Counted from the first letter of the stretch, positions 27,453 to 37,615 are shown. The stretch: DNA of 64,000 bases from Agarilytica rhodophyticola (GCF_002157225.2 NZ_CP020038.1:2193001-2257000), one strand, 5' to 3'. Translations and numbers: made by a program. The notes: generated from the letters alone by a model not told the origin.

Positions 27453-28334
27453 TTACGCTTTTTTTGTTCCAACAATGCACACCCATTCATCTTTTTCATC
27501 AATTTTATCTATTGTTACATGGTGAGAGTAGGTGTCAATAATCGCCTGTTGTTGAGATTTCAAAATCCCAGAAAGACATATTTTGCCTCCGGTTTTTAGT
27601 AAAGATACCAGGGCCGGGGCCAATTCTACCAAAGGACCCGCTAAAATATTTGCCAACACGATATCAGTTTTCTCTGTTGGACATTTGTCTGGGAAGTATA
27701 CCGGGAAAAGTTCCTTATCCAAATTATTGCGTTTGGCATTTTCTTGGCTCGCAATAAGTGCTTGCGGATCAATATCGATTCCTGTGACCGATTTGGCACC
27801 ATGTAACAATGCGGCAATGCCTAAGATGCCTGATCCGCAGCCATAGTCAACTACATCCTTATTGGAGATATTACACTCTGCTACCCACTTTAAGCACATA
27901 AAGGTGGTTGGATGCGTACCGGTGCCAAACGCTAAACCGGGGTCTAACATCAAATTTATTGCTTCGGGTTTGGGAGGTGCTATCCAGCTTGGACATATCC
28001 AGAAATTAGCGCTGCACTGCAGAGGTGAAAAGTGCTTCATCCATTCTCTTTGCCAATCTTTGTCCTCGAGTATTTGCCAATGACAAGCGTCATCACCCAC
28101 ACCACATTGGTGAGTGATTTTATCTTGCACATCATGCGTTTCAATAGCCGCATCGAACAAGCCTGTCACACAGGTTTCATTCCAAAGAGGGGTTTCACCA
28201 AGCTCAGGTTCAAAAATTGGTTGATCAGCATTATCTTCAAATGTGACTGACAAAGCGCCATTGGACGTCATAGCTGTTTCTACAGAAGGGACATCATCTC
28301 GCTGTGTATTAACTCGTAATTGCAACCAAGGCAT
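27453..28334 (-). CDS. prmA: Ribosomal protein L11 methyltransferase
   Basis: SAM-dependent trimethylation of L11. 293 aa, full length. N-terminal substrate-binding domain begins PWLQLRVNTQRDDVP; the Rossmann domain has DPGLAFGTGTHPTTFMCLKW (family signature), motif I VVDYGCGSGILGIAALLHGA, and NILAGPLVELAP. AAGGCGG lies 7 nt before the ATG. Downstream of accC. Confidence 0.96.
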   Translation of the reverse strand: MPWLQLRVNTQRDDVPSVETAMTSNGALSVTFEDNADQPIFEPELGETPLWNETCVTGLFDAAIETHDVQDKITHQCGVGDDACHWQILEDKDWQREWMKHFSPLQCSANFWICPSWIAPPKPEAINLMLDPGLAFGTGTHPTTFMCLKWVAECNISNKDVVDYGCGSGILGIAALLHGAKSVTGIDIDPQALIASQENAKRNNLDKELFPVYFPDKCPTEKTDIVLANILAGPLVELAPALVSLLKTGGKICLSGILKSQQQAIIDTYSHHVTIDKIDEKDEWVCIVGTKKA

Positions 28335-28391
28335 AGTTAGCCGCCTTTGAAAAGTGTAGTAGATTGGCTTTCGTGAAAAAGAATTATGATA

Positions 28392-28414
28392 CTGCGACCA
28401 TTTTAGGGTCGCAG
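28392..28414. terminator. Hairpin between accC and prmA
   Basis: CTGCGACC, 7-nt loop, GGTCGCAG. On the minus strand it follows the accC stop and is followed by a partly U-rich run (TATCATAATTCTTTTTC), so it could attenuate read-through from the acc genes into prmA. Confidence 0.45.
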
Positions 28415-28433
28415 CTTTATATGGTCACATGAT

Positions 28434-29774
28434 TTAGAGACCGAGTTTTTTCTCAAGGTAATGAATGTTAACGCAGCCCTCGTTGAAGGCTTCATCAACA
28501 ACAAGATCCTTTTGTAAATCCGTGTTAGTTTTTATACCATCGATCACTAATTCATCCAAGGCAACTCCCATTTTTTTAAGAGCGGTAGTTCGATCTGCAC
28601 CGTGAGTAATAATTTTCGCGATCATGGAGTCGTAATAGGGCGGAACACTATAGCCACCGTAGAGGTGAGAATCCACACGCACACCTAAACCACCTGGTGT
28701 GTGAAATTTATTAACAGGGCCTGGACTGGGCATAAACGTTTTGGGATCTTCTGCGTTAATTCGGCACTCAAAAGCGTGTCCGTTAACTGAGATATCTTCT
28801 TGTTTTAAACTTAACTTGTTACCTGCGCAGACGCTGATTTGTTCTTTAATCAGATCGACGCCAGTAATCATTTCAGTCACGGGGTGTTCCACCTGAATAC
28901 GGGTATTCATTTCGATGAAATAAAAACGACCATCCTCGTAAAGGAATTCAAATGTGCCTGCGCCGCGATAACCAATATCGTTGCATGCTTTGATACAGGA
29001 GTCGAACACCTCCTGCTTAATCTCCATGGGAATGCCTGGGGCTGGGGCCTCTTCCATCACTTTTTGGTGGCGACGCTGCAGCGAGCAATCGCGATCATAT
29101 AGATGAATGGTATTGCCTTGGCCGTCTGACATAATTTGCACTTCCACATGACGGGGATTTTGCAAAAACTTTTCCATGTACACGGTGGCATCACCGAATG
29201 CAGCAAGGGCTTCTGATTTAGTTATTTGAATGGAGTTAAATAGAGACTCTTTATCGTGCACAACACGCATGCCTCTGCCGCCACCGCCTGCCGCTGCTTT
29301 AATAATTACAGGGAAACCTATGGTTTCTGCACAGTCGATACAGGCTTGTTCGTCATCGGTAAGTGGGCCGCCGGAGCCTGGCACAGTTGGCACTCCAGCC
29401 TTGTTCATAGCATCGATAGCTGCCACCTTATCGCCCATCATACGGATAACATCGGGATCTGGGCCGATGAAAGTAAATCCACTTTTTTGAACTTGCTCGG
29501 CAAAATCGGCATTTTCCGCAAGGAAACCGTAGCCTGGATGCACGGCAACAGCGTCGGTAATTTCCATTGCAGCGATGATAGCTGGGATATTGAGATAGCT
29601 GTTAGTTGAGGGATTAGGGCCGATACATACTGATTCGTCAGCCAGAAGTACGTGTTTGAGGTTTTGATCTGCTTGAGAATATACGGCAACAGTTTTAATG
29701 TCTAATTCTCTACACGCGCGCAATACTCTAAGGGCGATCTCGCCTCTGTTGGCTATAAGCACTTTGTCAAACAT
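28434..29774 (-). CDS. accC: Biotin carboxylase subunit of acetyl-CoA carboxylase
   Basis: Carboxylates biotin on AccB using ATP and bicarbonate, the committed step of fatty acid synthesis. 446 aa, normal length. [20 protein letters not shown] start, ATP-grasp loop [35 protein letters not shown], and the active-site [21 protein letters not shown] upstream. 21 bp after accB and surely cotranscribed; accA/accD are elsewhere. Confidence 0.98.
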   Translation of the reverse strand: MFDKVLIANRGEIALRVLRACRELDIKTVAVYSQADQNLKHVLLADESVCIGPNPSTNSYLNIPAIIAAMEITDAVAVHPGYGFLAENADFAEQVQKSGFTFIGPDPDVIRMMGDKVAAIDAMNKAGVPTVPGSGGPLTDDEQACIDCAETIGFPVIIKAAAGGGGRGMRVVHDKESLFNSIQITKSEALAAFGDATVYMEKFLQNPRHVEVQIMSDGQGNTIHLYDRDCSLQRRHQKVMEEAPAPGIPMEIKQEVFDSCIKACNDIGYRGAGTFEFLYEDGRFYFIEMNTRIQVEHPVTEMITGVDLIKEQISVCAGNKLSLKQEDISVNGHAFECRINAEDPKTFMPSPGPVNKFHTPGGLGVRVDSHLYGGYSVPPYYDSMIAKIITHGADRTTALKKMGVALDELVIDGIKTNTDLQKDLVVDEAFNEGCVNIHYLEKKLGL

Positions 29775-29795
29775 AATGATGAATCCTCTCGCGCT

Positions 29796-30266
29796 TTAGA
29801 CTATGCGGACTAATGGCTGATCAAACTCCACAGGATTACCATCTTCAACAAGAATCTCTTCTATAACACCGGTCTTGTCACATTCGATTTGATTCATCAT
29901 CTTCATCGCTTCGATAATGCAAATAACATCGCCCTCTTTAACACTCTGACCAACTTCTACAAAAGGCGAAGCGCCAGGCGTTGGTGAACGATAGAAAGTT
30001 CCTACCATAGGGGAGGCAACAGTGTGTCCCTCCATAGGAGAAGAGGTCACAACTTCAGTGTGTGTTTCAGTTGTTGTTGCGGCCGCCACAGGCGCAGCTG
30101 CTGCAGCTGGTGTTACCACAGGTTGGACTACGGCAGCGGCTTGTGCTGCTAGTGCTGATGAGCCTCGGCTAATTCTAACGGATTCCTCGCCTTCGCGAAT
30201 TTCTAATTCAGCAACATTAGATTCTTCTAATAGCTCGATGAGTTTTTTAATTTTTCGGATATCCAT
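29796..30266 (-). CDS. accB: Biotin carboxyl carrier protein of acetyl-CoA carboxylase
   Basis: 156 aa from the ATG at 30266 ([16 protein letters not shown]) with GAGG 5 nt upstream; an earlier in-frame start at 30287 adds seven residues and is less likely. The C-terminal biotinyl domain has the target Lys in [11 protein letters not shown]. The linker is Ala/Pro/Thr-rich (residues about 45-80), as in other BCCPs. Between aroQ and accC, the common aroQ-accB-accC order. Confidence 0.97.
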   Translation of the reverse strand: MDIRKIKKLIELLEESNVAELEIREGEESVRISRGSSALAAQAAAVVQPVVTPAAAAAPVAAATTTETHTEVVTSSPMEGHTVASPMVGTFYRSPTPGASPFVEVGQSVKEGDVICIIEAMKMMNQIECDKTGVIEEILVEDGNPVEFDQPLVRIV

Positions 30267-30305
30267 TGCTTCCTCACTAAAAGGCAAATGTGTAATAAAT
30301 TTAAT

Positions 30306-30758
30306 TTAAGGCGTTTGCTGTTGCTCTAGGTGGTTAAATGCAGCGTCTAGTGCCATTTCATAACTTTGTGGACCAAAACCACATATCACACCGATTGCTA
30401 AGTCCGAAAAATACGAATGTTGTCTAAATTGCTCACGTTTGTGGACGTTGGATAAGTGGCATTCAATAAACGGAATATTAACTGCAGCAAGCGCATCTCT
30501 TAATGCGACGCTGGTATGAGTGAATGCTGCCGGATTAATGATGATAAAGTTAATGCCTTCGATACGCGCATCGTGAATGCGCTCGATCAGTTCGTACTCG
30601 GCATTGCTCTGTAAAACTTGGAAGTGATGCCCTTTTCCCATACAGGCTGCGCCAAGTTTTGCATTGATATCATCGAGGCTGGTGTGGCCGTAAATGCCCG
30701 GTTCTCGCACTCCTAAAAGGTTAAGGTTAGGACCATGAAGTACCAAAATAGATGCCAT
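30306..30758 (-). CDS. aroQ: 3-dehydroquinate dehydratase, type II
   Basis: Third step of the shikimate pathway. 150 aa. Signature [20 protein letters not shown] with the catalytic Tyr in the last position pair, [32 protein letters not shown] and [15 protein letters not shown] (catalytic His). AGGCGG upstream of the ATG. First gene of the aroQ-accB-accC unit; its promoter must lie in the 177 bp before dsbD's stop. Confidence 0.97.
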   Translation of the reverse strand: MASILVLHGPNLNLLGVREPGIYGHTSLDDINAKLGAACMGKGHHFQVLQSNAEYELIERIHDARIEGINFIIINPAAFTHTSVALRDALAAVNIPFIECHLSNVHKREQFRQHSYFSDLAIGVICGFGPQSYEMALDAAFNHLEQQQTP

Positions 30759-30799
30759 TAATAACCGCCTTATTGTTGTGTGCTATAAAATGGCTAAAG

Positions 30800-30822
30800 T
30801 TCTCGTGCAGGACGCACGAGAA
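30800..30822. terminator. Hairpin terminator between dsbD and aroQ
   Basis: TTCTCGTGC (30800-30808), loop AGGAC, GCACGAGAA (30814-30822): nine perfect pairs. On the minus strand it lies downstream of dsbD and is followed by a moderately U-rich run, so it probably ends dsbD transcription before aroQ. Confidence 0.6.
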
Positions 30823-30851
30823 ATACCTTCTGCTCAGTTTTCACAGATAAA

Positions 30852-30913
30852 TTGTGCCGAATTTAAGTGGCGCTGTCTACCTAAAAGTTGTAAATAGACG
30901 AAATTCGGTGCAA
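30852..30913. repeat. Imperfect inverted repeat just after dsbD
   Basis: TTGTGCCGAATTT (30852-30864) pairs with AAATTCGGTGCAA (30901-30913) at 11 of 13 positions; inside, GTCTA (30875-30879) pairs with TAGAC (30895-30899). It sits 22 bp beyond the dsbD stop codon and may form a transcript-end hairpin together with the next one. Confidence 0.4.
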
Positions 30914-30935
30914 ATGGTCTCTTTTGGGCGAAGAT

Positions 30936-32714
30936 TTAAAGTAAGGCTTCTTCCATTGAAGATAGTACGATTTGTTCCGTTAAAATTTGCGGAAGTACCT
31001 TTGCAGGCAGATTCGAGTCAGCGGGGTACATTAGATAAAGAGGCACACCACTGCGACCAAACTTTTCCAGCAGAGCGGATATCTCCGGGTCTGAGTTTGT
31101 CCAGTCGCCCTGTAACATGACGATATCATTAATTGCAGCGAATCGTGCGACTTTTTCTGTATTTAGCGCAACCCGTTCATTAAATTTGCAGGTTATGCAC
31201 CAATCTGCTGTCAGATCGACAAAAACGGGTACGCCCTCGGCTCTTAACTCTTCGATTTTTCCTGCTGAATAGGCTTGCCATATACCGCTATCTCTCTCAC
31301 GAAAATCCCCTGCAATCCATGCGCTATATGCTGCTACCAAGATACTCGCCGCAGCAAATGTTTTAGCCATCATACGAGCACGAGCCGAGTTTGATGATGG
31401 TAATTGCAGCAGCCATATGCCAAAGGCCAGCATAACCGCGCCAGCAAGTACTACCATCGCACCACTACTGGAGGTTTGATTGGCAAGTACCCATAACAAC
31501 CAAACAGAAGTCAGGTAGAGAGGGAAGGCCAGTACCTGTTTGAGAGTATCCATCCATGGGCCTGGCGCAGGAAGGTATTTTGCTAAGACCGGACTATAAC
31601 TAAGCAGTAGGAAAGGGAGTGCCATACCAAATCCCAGCGCGATGAATATTAATAGTGCGATAAAAACTGACTGAGTTAAGGCAAAACCTAAAGCAGTTGC
31701 CATAAAGGGTGCTGTGCAGGGGCTTGCGACGAGTGCAGCCAGGACACCTGTAAAGAATGAAGATTTAAGATCCTCGCCACCAGTGAGTGACTGTCCCGCC
31801 CCCATCCAGCTAGTGCCGATATGGAACATACCTGACAAACTAAGTCCCATAACAAAAAATAGAAATGCCATAAACGCCACAAAGCCTGGCTGTTGCAATT
31901 GGAAACCCCAGCCTAGAGACTCGCCGGCTCCACGCGCGGCAAGGATAATACCGGCCGCTACCACAAATGAACCCACGACTCCCGCTGTGTAAGCCCAGCC
32001 ATGCAAGTGTTGTTTGTGTGTTGATTGATTGGATGATGCAAAGCTCAATGCTTTTAGCGAAAGCACAGGGAATACACAGGGCATTAAATTGAGAATAAGG
32101 CCACCAAGAAGCGCGCCGAGGATAACCAGTGGTAACAGGGGCGCTTCCCCATCAGCATAGGGCGCTGAGCTATTTCCACCGCTGCTATCACTACCACCGC
32201 CTGCTGCGTATGCCGCTGTTGCCGTTTCGCTAACTTTGCCATTTGCGTCGACAGTGAAATACTGATGACGTGGGGGATAGCAAAGCCCTGCATCGGCACA
32301 CCCTTGGGAAGATATTTTTAGTTCATAAGGTGGTTTGAGGGCGGGTAAGCTGGTTTTTACCTCAGTATTGTTGTAGTAAACAACAAGTTCTTTATTAAAG
32401 AACTCATCAAATTTTTTCTTGCCTGTCTCAAAATCCAATGTCAACTTTTCACTACTGGAATCATTACGTGCTTCTACCTTAAATTGATGTTGGTAAAGGT
32501 AGTATCCTGAGTGAATGGACCAGGCAAATGAAAGCACATCGTCATAAACAAGAGGCACCACTTCGTATGCTTGCTCAACACGCAAAAACTCTTCTTCTTG
32601 CTGGTTAAATGATGAGGTGGGCGCGGCATCTGAGCCAAAAATATCACCCTCTTGAGCATTAACACTAAAAGTGGCGATAAAAGTCAGTAATAAAAAAGTA
32701 ATTCTGTATAACAT
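30936..32714 (-). CDS. dsbD: Thiol:disulfide interchange protein DsbD
   Basis: Carries electrons from cytoplasmic thioredoxin across the inner membrane to periplasmic DsbC/DsbG and others. 592 aa from the ATG at 32714, giving a clean signal peptide (MLYRITFLLLTFIATFSVNA). The N-terminal domain has the reactive Cys pair in GCADAGLCYPP; the membrane domain of eight helices has the Cys pair in NLMPCVFPVLS and ASPCTAPFM; the C-terminal thioredoxin domain has DWCITCK. All six catalytic cysteines are present, so it should be active. Confidence 0.96.
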   Translation of the reverse strand: MLYRITFLLLTFIATFSVNAQEGDIFGSDAAPTSSFNQQEEEFLRVEQAYEVVPLVYDDVLSFAWSIHSGYYLYQHQFKVEARNDSSSEKLTLDFETGKKKFDEFFNKELVVYYNNTEVKTSLPALKPPYELKISSQGCADAGLCYPPRHQYFTVDANGKVSETATAAYAAGGGSDSSGGNSSAPYADGEAPLLPLVILGALLGGLILNLMPCVFPVLSLKALSFASSNQSTHKQHLHGWAYTAGVVGSFVVAAGIILAARGAGESLGWGFQLQQPGFVAFMAFLFFVMGLSLSGMFHIGTSWMGAGQSLTGGEDLKSSFFTGVLAALVASPCTAPFMATALGFALTQSVFIALLIFIALGFGMALPFLLLSYSPVLAKYLPAPGPWMDTLKQVLAFPLYLTSVWLLWVLANQTSSSGAMVVLAGAVMLAFGIWLLQLPSSNSARARMMAKTFAAASILVAAYSAWIAGDFRERDSGIWQAYSAGKIEELRAEGVPVFVDLTADWCITCKFNERVALNTEKVARFAAINDIVMLQGDWTNSDPEISALLEKFGRSGVPLYLMYPADSNLPAKVLPQILTEQIVLSSMEEALL

Positions 32715-32990
32715 AACTGTTGTCTTCAACCTTCTTAACAAATGCCTTCGGTGATGTGCTGTATATGCAATCTTAATTCATTGTGCATCATTGACATAGC
32801 GCTTATGAGCAGAGTTCCCTTGCTTGTTTCAATTAGTCTTAACCTGTCTTAACAGTATTCGATAAGTGTAATATAGGGTGCCGTTTATCGGAAATTGACA
32901 AAATACGAATTTTATCGCCTCATCACGGGACTTTATGACTTACAATCGCGCTCCACATAATTTATCTGTCACATTAAGAGGAGAATAAGA

Positions 32991-33782
32991 GTGCTGGGCA
33001 CTATCATCTTACGCTTTACTTTGGCGCTTTCTATAGTACTTAATTTAGCTGGGTGCGTGAATAGCACCAAGCGAGAACAGACTGCTTCATTAGACAAAAG
33101 TGTTAAGCCTAGCAAAAGTGATGTACCTTCCGCGGCTCCGGAGGTTGCCAAAGAAGCAGTAAAGCCCGTTGCAACGCCTTCGGTACAATCTCGGATAGAA
33201 ACGAAGTTACTCAAGCAAGCTCAGCAAGCTTTTCGCGATGCGCGTTATACGACGCCAAGCCACGATAACGCGTATGACAAGTTTCACTCGGTGTTATTAC
33301 TTAATCCTGAAAATAACCAAGCGCGAGCAGGGTTACAAGCGATAATGCTGCGCTATGCTGAATTGATTCGCACCGCGTTGAAGGATGGGCGGATTAGTTC
33401 TGCGAAAAATTATATGCAACAAATTGAAGTCTTTTATCCTGCTAATAGCCTACTTATGGATTTGAAAAAGCAAATTGCCAAGGCGCAACAGTCAGTAGCC
33501 AGCAGAGTGAGGCAGCAGGAAGAAAAGCAGGGTAACTTTGTCGAAGAAATTCGGTTGCCTCGCATGGAACTCAGTGCTAAATCGAGTGAAGTAACGAAAC
33601 TACTGGCGGAAATTGCCACGCGTTTGCAAGAAACCAAGGAAAGTGTATTGATTTACGCTCGCAATGACAAAGAAGGTCGCTGGATATACAGTCAGCTCAA
33701 AAGTGCTGCACAGGGATACCGGGTAAGAGGTGATATTCGTATCGCTCGCTCACCTAAAATTCGGATCATGCCGCCACTATAG
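32991..33782 (+). CDS. Hypothetical lipoprotein with TPR-like helices
   Basis: 263 aa from a GTG with AGGAG 8 nt upstream. The N-terminus is a lipoprotein signal (LGTIILRFTLALSIVLNLAGC, lipobox LAGC), then a K/P/S/A-rich linker, then helices reminiscent of TPR units (AYDKFHSVLLLNPENNQARAG, AKNYMQQIEVFYPANSLL). The C-terminal 90 residues (TRLQETKESVLIYARNDKEG..GYRVRGDIRIARSPKIRI) I do not recognise. It precedes the LapD-like gene by 131 bp on the same strand and may be cotranscribed with it. No function claimed. Confidence 0.7.
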   Translation: MLGTIILRFTLALSIVLNLAGCVNSTKREQTASLDKSVKPSKSDVPSAAPEVAKEAVKPVATPSVQSRIETKLLKQAQQAFRDARYTTPSHDNAYDKFHSVLLLNPENNQARAGLQAIMLRYAELIRTALKDGRISSAKNYMQQIEVFYPANSLLMDLKKQIAKAQQSVASRVRQQEEKQGNFVEEIRLPRMELSAKSSEVTKLLAEIATRLQETKESVLIYARNDKEGRWIYSQLKSAAQGYRVRGDIRIARSPKIRIMPPL

Positions 33783-33913
33783 AGCCGCCTAACTCTCAAA
33801 CAAATATTTTCAGTATTACTCGCGCTGCGATTATGCAATCTACGCGAACAGACCCTAGAATAAAAGAATAAGTAATAAACAAATGACCTTCTAGGGTTTG
33901 CTAGCACGGCACA

Positions 33914-35890
33914 ATGAGCTTATTCCGTAAACTAATACTCTCGATTACCCTACTAATGTTAATTCTGTTAGCAGGCAATGCGACGGTCAGTATTTTTAAT
34001 ACCCGTCAATATCTTGGAGAGCAGCTAACCGTTCATGCCGAGGATACGGCTACATCTTTAGGCTTAACTATTTCTCATGCCGCCCAACAAAAAGATATCG
34101 CTCAAGTCACCTCGATGATAGATGTGATTTTTGATCGTGGTTTTTATCAAACTATTCTTTACCAAGGGCTCGATGGTAAAGCCATTGTCACACGTCAACG
34201 AGAGATAAAAATTGATGGTGTGCCTAATTGGTTTATCAACACAATTCCCTTGAAAGTCCGTAAAGGCCGGGCCGAAGTTATCTCAGGCTGGTATCGTCTT
34301 GGAGCAATAGAAGTAACCGTTCACCCAGGATATGCGTACCGAGATCTATGGCGAATGGTGGTTCAGCAATTCTGGCTGTTCATTTTTACAACAGCACTTT
34401 GCTATGCCATAGCAGGACTAGGTCTGAAAGTATTATTGCGGCCCCTAGATCGCGTCAAGCGCCAGGCAGAAGCCATATGCCGGCAGGAGTTCAACATTGA
34501 AGAGCGTTTGCCACGCACACCTGAACTGCGCGAAATGGTGGTTGCTATCAACCGGATGGTGAGCAAAATCAAGGCAACCTTTGAGCAACAAGTACAGTTA
34601 TCGGAAAACTTAAGACGAGAGAGTCACATTGATTCTGTCACCGGCTTGCCAAATCGAAAGGAGTTTGATTCTCGCCTTACTGCTTGGATGAATTCGGAGT
34701 TCGGTGGTGCTCCCTCAGTACTAATTTTGTTGCATATTGAAGGTTTAAGCCAAATCAACGATAGGTTGGGGCGGGAAGAGGGAGACCGTTTGTTGATTGA
34801 GTCTTCGGATAAAATCAAGTATTGGCTGCAACGTTGGCCAGATGCGATACCTGCCCGCCGGTCCGGCGGTGACTTTAGTATTTTTATTCCAGGGTTGCTA
34901 GCACCAGATGTAGTGCCCACTCTGGAAGAGCTTAAAGCGTTATTGCTAGAGGTAGAGGGAATTAATGCTCTTGATGATAGCGGCTGTGGCAGCAGCGATG
35001 CGCAGAGTTGCTATATCGCTATAGGCGGTGCTACCACTCACAAAGTCTGCGATGTAGCGACATTTCTAAGCGCTGCTGATATGGGGTTGCGTGAATATAT
35101 ATCTAATCATGGTAGCGAGTGGAGTGTGTTCCCGGTTGAAAATACGGTGGAAGATATTCGTCCGGCAAGAGAGTGGTTACAGTATTTGCAGAATGTTCTA
35201 GATGATGGCGCCCTGCTCATGCATTATCAGCCTGTTGTCAAAATCAATAATGCTCAAGAAATATTGCATTATGAGGCCTATGCGAGAATCAAAGATAATG
35301 ACAAAACCCTTGTTGCGGGTGTTTTCTGGCCCTTAGTTGAACGCTACGGTTTTGTTGAGCAAATGGATCGAGCTGTGATCAGTGAAGTCCTTGCTAAAAT
35401 GAGAAAGCTCCCTAAATTAACTTTTAGTGTTAATTTATCTCCTCAGTCTGCTATTAATTCAGAGTTTCAGTCTTGGTTACAAGCTTGTTTGGAGGAATAT
35501 AGCGATAGCGCATCTCGTCTCATCATTGAGTTACCAGAAAAAGTCCTACGCTCATCTGCCGCCAAACTAAATGCTTTTGTCAGTCTGGTGCGAGCCAAAG
35601 GGGCCGGTGTATCGCTCGATCATTTTGGTGTAACACCATCGTGTATGGGGGTGCTACAGACACTGTCATTACACTATGTGAAGATTGACCGGCGTTTCGT
35701 TCTAGATATTCAACATCACCCTGAAAATCGTTTTTATATAAAATCGCTTATACAAATAGCCACCAGTTGTGACGTTAAAGTACTGGTTGAAGGTATTGAA
35801 TCGGAACAAGATTGGTTAGCGTTAAAAGAGTTAGATGTGGTAGGTGGGCAGGGCTATTACTTCGCTCCACCTCGCGAGACAATTTTTTAA
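33914..35890 (+). CDS. LapD-like c-di-GMP receptor with degenerate GGDEF and EAL domains
   Basis: 658 aa, inner-membrane. Helix at residues 5-25, a periplasmic LapD/MoxY-type domain (to about 150), a second helix (LFIFTTALCYAIAGLGLKVL), HAMP, then GGDEF and EAL. The GGDEF site reads SGGDF (317-321) and lacks the usual E-F pair; the EAL Glu survives as E454 but in EAY. NLSP, KIDRRF and LVEGIE remain, while the usual DDFG is DHFG. Such wear is typical of LapD, which binds c-di-GMP and controls the periplasmic protease LapG. No lapG gene is adjacent; a lipoprotein gene lies upstream. Receptor function is inferred. Confidence 0.8.
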   Translation: MSLFRKLILSITLLMLILLAGNATVSIFNTRQYLGEQLTVHAEDTATSLGLTISHAAQQKDIAQVTSMIDVIFDRGFYQTILYQGLDGKAIVTRQREIKIDGVPNWFINTIPLKVRKGRAEVISGWYRLGAIEVTVHPGYAYRDLWRMVVQQFWLFIFTTALCYAIAGLGLKVLLRPLDRVKRQAEAICRQEFNIEERLPRTPELREMVVAINRMVSKIKATFEQQVQLSENLRRESHIDSVTGLPNRKEFDSRLTAWMNSEFGGAPSVLILLHIEGLSQINDRLGREEGDRLLIESSDKIKYWLQRWPDAIPARRSGGDFSIFIPGLLAPDVVPTLEELKALLLEVEGINALDDSGCGSSDAQSCYIAIGGATTHKVCDVATFLSAADMGLREYISNHGSEWSVFPVENTVEDIRPAREWLQYLQNVLDDGALLMHYQPVVKINNAQEILHYEAYARIKDNDKTLVAGVFWPLVERYGFVEQMDRAVISEVLAKMRKLPKLTFSVNLSPQSAINSEFQSWLQACLEEYSDSASRLIIELPEKVLRSSAAKLNAFVSLVRAKGAGVSLDHFGVTPSCMGVLQTLSLHYVKIDRRFVLDIQHHPENRFYIKSLIQIATSCDVKVLVEGIESEQDWLALKELDVVGGQGYYFAPPRETIF

Positions 35891-36039
35891 TCGCTTTTTT
35901 TAATGAATATTACTTTCCTAAGCCCCATAATACGGCTTTACGAGTTTTGACGTGTTTAGAGCTAATTAAATATAAAATGACCGCTTTTGTTTGCGCCAAT
36001 TTATAGTCAATCAGTTCTACTGTGAAGTTTGGGGAAGTA

Positions 36040-36486
36040 ATGAACATATTAATTTCGAGAAATATTTTCATCGTCTTGTTGGCGGTTGTTTTTTTTAGCT
36101 CGTGTGCAAAAAAAGAACAACCGCAAATGGTGATAGAAAATGTCTTTATTAAAGCATTGGCTCCTGGCCAAACCACTGCTGCTGCTTATATGAAGTTCAA
36201 AAATAACACTAGTAAAGCTCAGTCTCTCACTTACATACATTCTCCCATCGCTGAACACATAGAAGTGCATCGTAATTTTTATGAGCAAGGTATGATGCAG
36301 ATGCGGCCAGTAAAAAGGTTTAGCATTCCTCCCAAGGGTAGTCATGTATTAGAGCCTGGTGGTTTTCATCTGATGGTTTTTGGGCTATATGATACTTTAG
36401 AGGTTGGCGATACATTTGATATGACTTTTGAGTTTGACAGCGGTATTGTAATGACTAAAAGTGTGGAAGTTCGCCCGCACGGTTAA
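36040..36486 (+). CDS. PCu(A)C-type periplasmic copper chaperone, probable lipoprotein
   Basis: 148 aa from the ATG at 36040 (GGGGAAG 7 nt upstream); an upstream in-frame start at 36022 is less likely. Signal with lipobox-like FFSSC (Cys22). The copper motif H-x10-M-x21-H-x-M is met exactly by H77, M88, H110 and M112. Family members deliver Cu(I) to cytochrome c oxidase CuA. Usually paired with SCO genes; none is in the window. Followed closely by the DUF2333 gene. Confidence 0.88.
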   Translation: MNILISRNIFIVLLAVVFFSSCAKKEQPQMVIENVFIKALAPGQTTAAAYMKFKNNTSKAQSLTYIHSPIAEHIEVHRNFYEQGMMQMRPVKRFSIPPKGSHVLEPGGFHLMVFGLYDTLEVGDTFDMTFEFDSGIVMTKSVEVRPHG

Positions 36487-36502
36487 TGCACTTAGGATAA
36501 TT

Positions 36503-37573
36503 ATGTTGGATAAAGTTAAGAAGCTTACATCAGCTATTTCGACGCGTACTAATCGTTTACTAGGCAGAGATAACGATTCTTCTGAATCAAGTCTCTGGGT
36601 AAAACTATTGTTATCGCTGGTAGGATTATATTTTGTTGTTGGCATTGTTTTGGGTGTGATTTGGAGCTTTGAGCCCGATCAATTTGATGTCTCCGAGCAG
36701 GCACTTATTGAAGTTGAGCAGGATAAAAGTCGCGTCGTGACCGGTGTTACTACCACCTCGGCATTAATTTACGTTGTCGATACTATGCTGCATAAATCTG
36801 GAGGCTACCTGACGAATGATATTTCCTTTCCAGGAATTTGGCTAGATAACATCCCCAGTTGGGAATACGGTGTACTTATCCAAGTGAGGGATTTAACTAA
36901 AGCTCTGCGCGAAGCGTTTAGCCGTTCTCAGTCCCAATCACTTGAAAATAGTCATTTGGCTTCTGCAGAGTCGCGTTTTAATTTTGATAACAATAGCTGG
37001 CTGTTGCCACAAACAGAAGATGAATACCGCGAGGGACTCGGTTATCTACGCTCCTATCAAAGCAGTTTGGGTGATCGTTCTTCATCGAGTACACAATTCT
37101 ATGCTCGTGCAGATAATTTACGCTATTGGTTGAGCACAGTAGAAACGCGCTTAGGTAATTTGTCCCAACGTCTCAGCGCTAGTGTGGGACAAAAGCGTCT
37201 TAATACAGATTTAGCGGGTGAGTTGGATGCTAGTCAAGCCACGCAAACACCAGATGAATTGGTTATTAAAACGCCATGGCTGCGTATTGATAATGTTTTT
37301 TATGAGGCTCGAGGAAGCACTTGGGCGCTGATTCATTTTTTAAAGGCGATTGAAGTGGATTTTGCCAAGGTGCTCGATAAGAAAAATGCCAGAATCAGTC
37401 TCAAGCAAATCATCCGTGAGTTGGAAGCAACCCAAAGTACTGTCTATAGCCCAATGATTTTAAATGGTGATGGTCTTGGTATGTTAGCCAATCACTCTTT
37501 AGTGATGGCATCTTATATTTCTCGTGCCAATGCTGGCATTATCGACCTGAGAGAGTTGCTGTCACAAGGATAA
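36503..37573 (+). CDS. DUF2333 family membrane-anchored protein
   Basis: 356 aa from the ATG at 36503 (TTAGGA 5 nt upstream), 14 bp after the copper chaperone stop, so likely cotranscribed. A cytoplasmic N-terminal tail of about 30 residues, one membrane helix (LLLSLVGLYFVVGIVLGVIW) and a large periplasmic domain with family blocks: VTTTSALIYVVDTMLHKSGG, PGIWLDNIPSWEYGVLIQVR, FYARADNLRYWLSTVETRL. Function unknown. Ends before a strong terminator. Confidence 0.87.
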   Translation: MLDKVKKLTSAISTRTNRLLGRDNDSSESSLWVKLLLSLVGLYFVVGIVLGVIWSFEPDQFDVSEQALIEVEQDKSRVVTGVTTTSALIYVVDTMLHKSGGYLTNDISFPGIWLDNIPSWEYGVLIQVRDLTKALREAFSRSQSQSLENSHLASAESRFNFDNNSWLLPQTEDEYREGLGYLRSYQSSLGDRSSSSTQFYARADNLRYWLSTVETRLGNLSQRLSASVGQKRLNTDLAGELDASQATQTPDELVIKTPWLRIDNVFYEARGSTWALIHFLKAIEVDFAKVLDKKNARISLKQIIRELEATQSTVYSPMILNGDGLGMLANHSLVMASYISRANAGIIDLRELLSQG

Positions 37574-37615
37574 GTAGTCGTCGACAGTAACTGAATTAGA
37601 TAGCCTTAATGAGGT

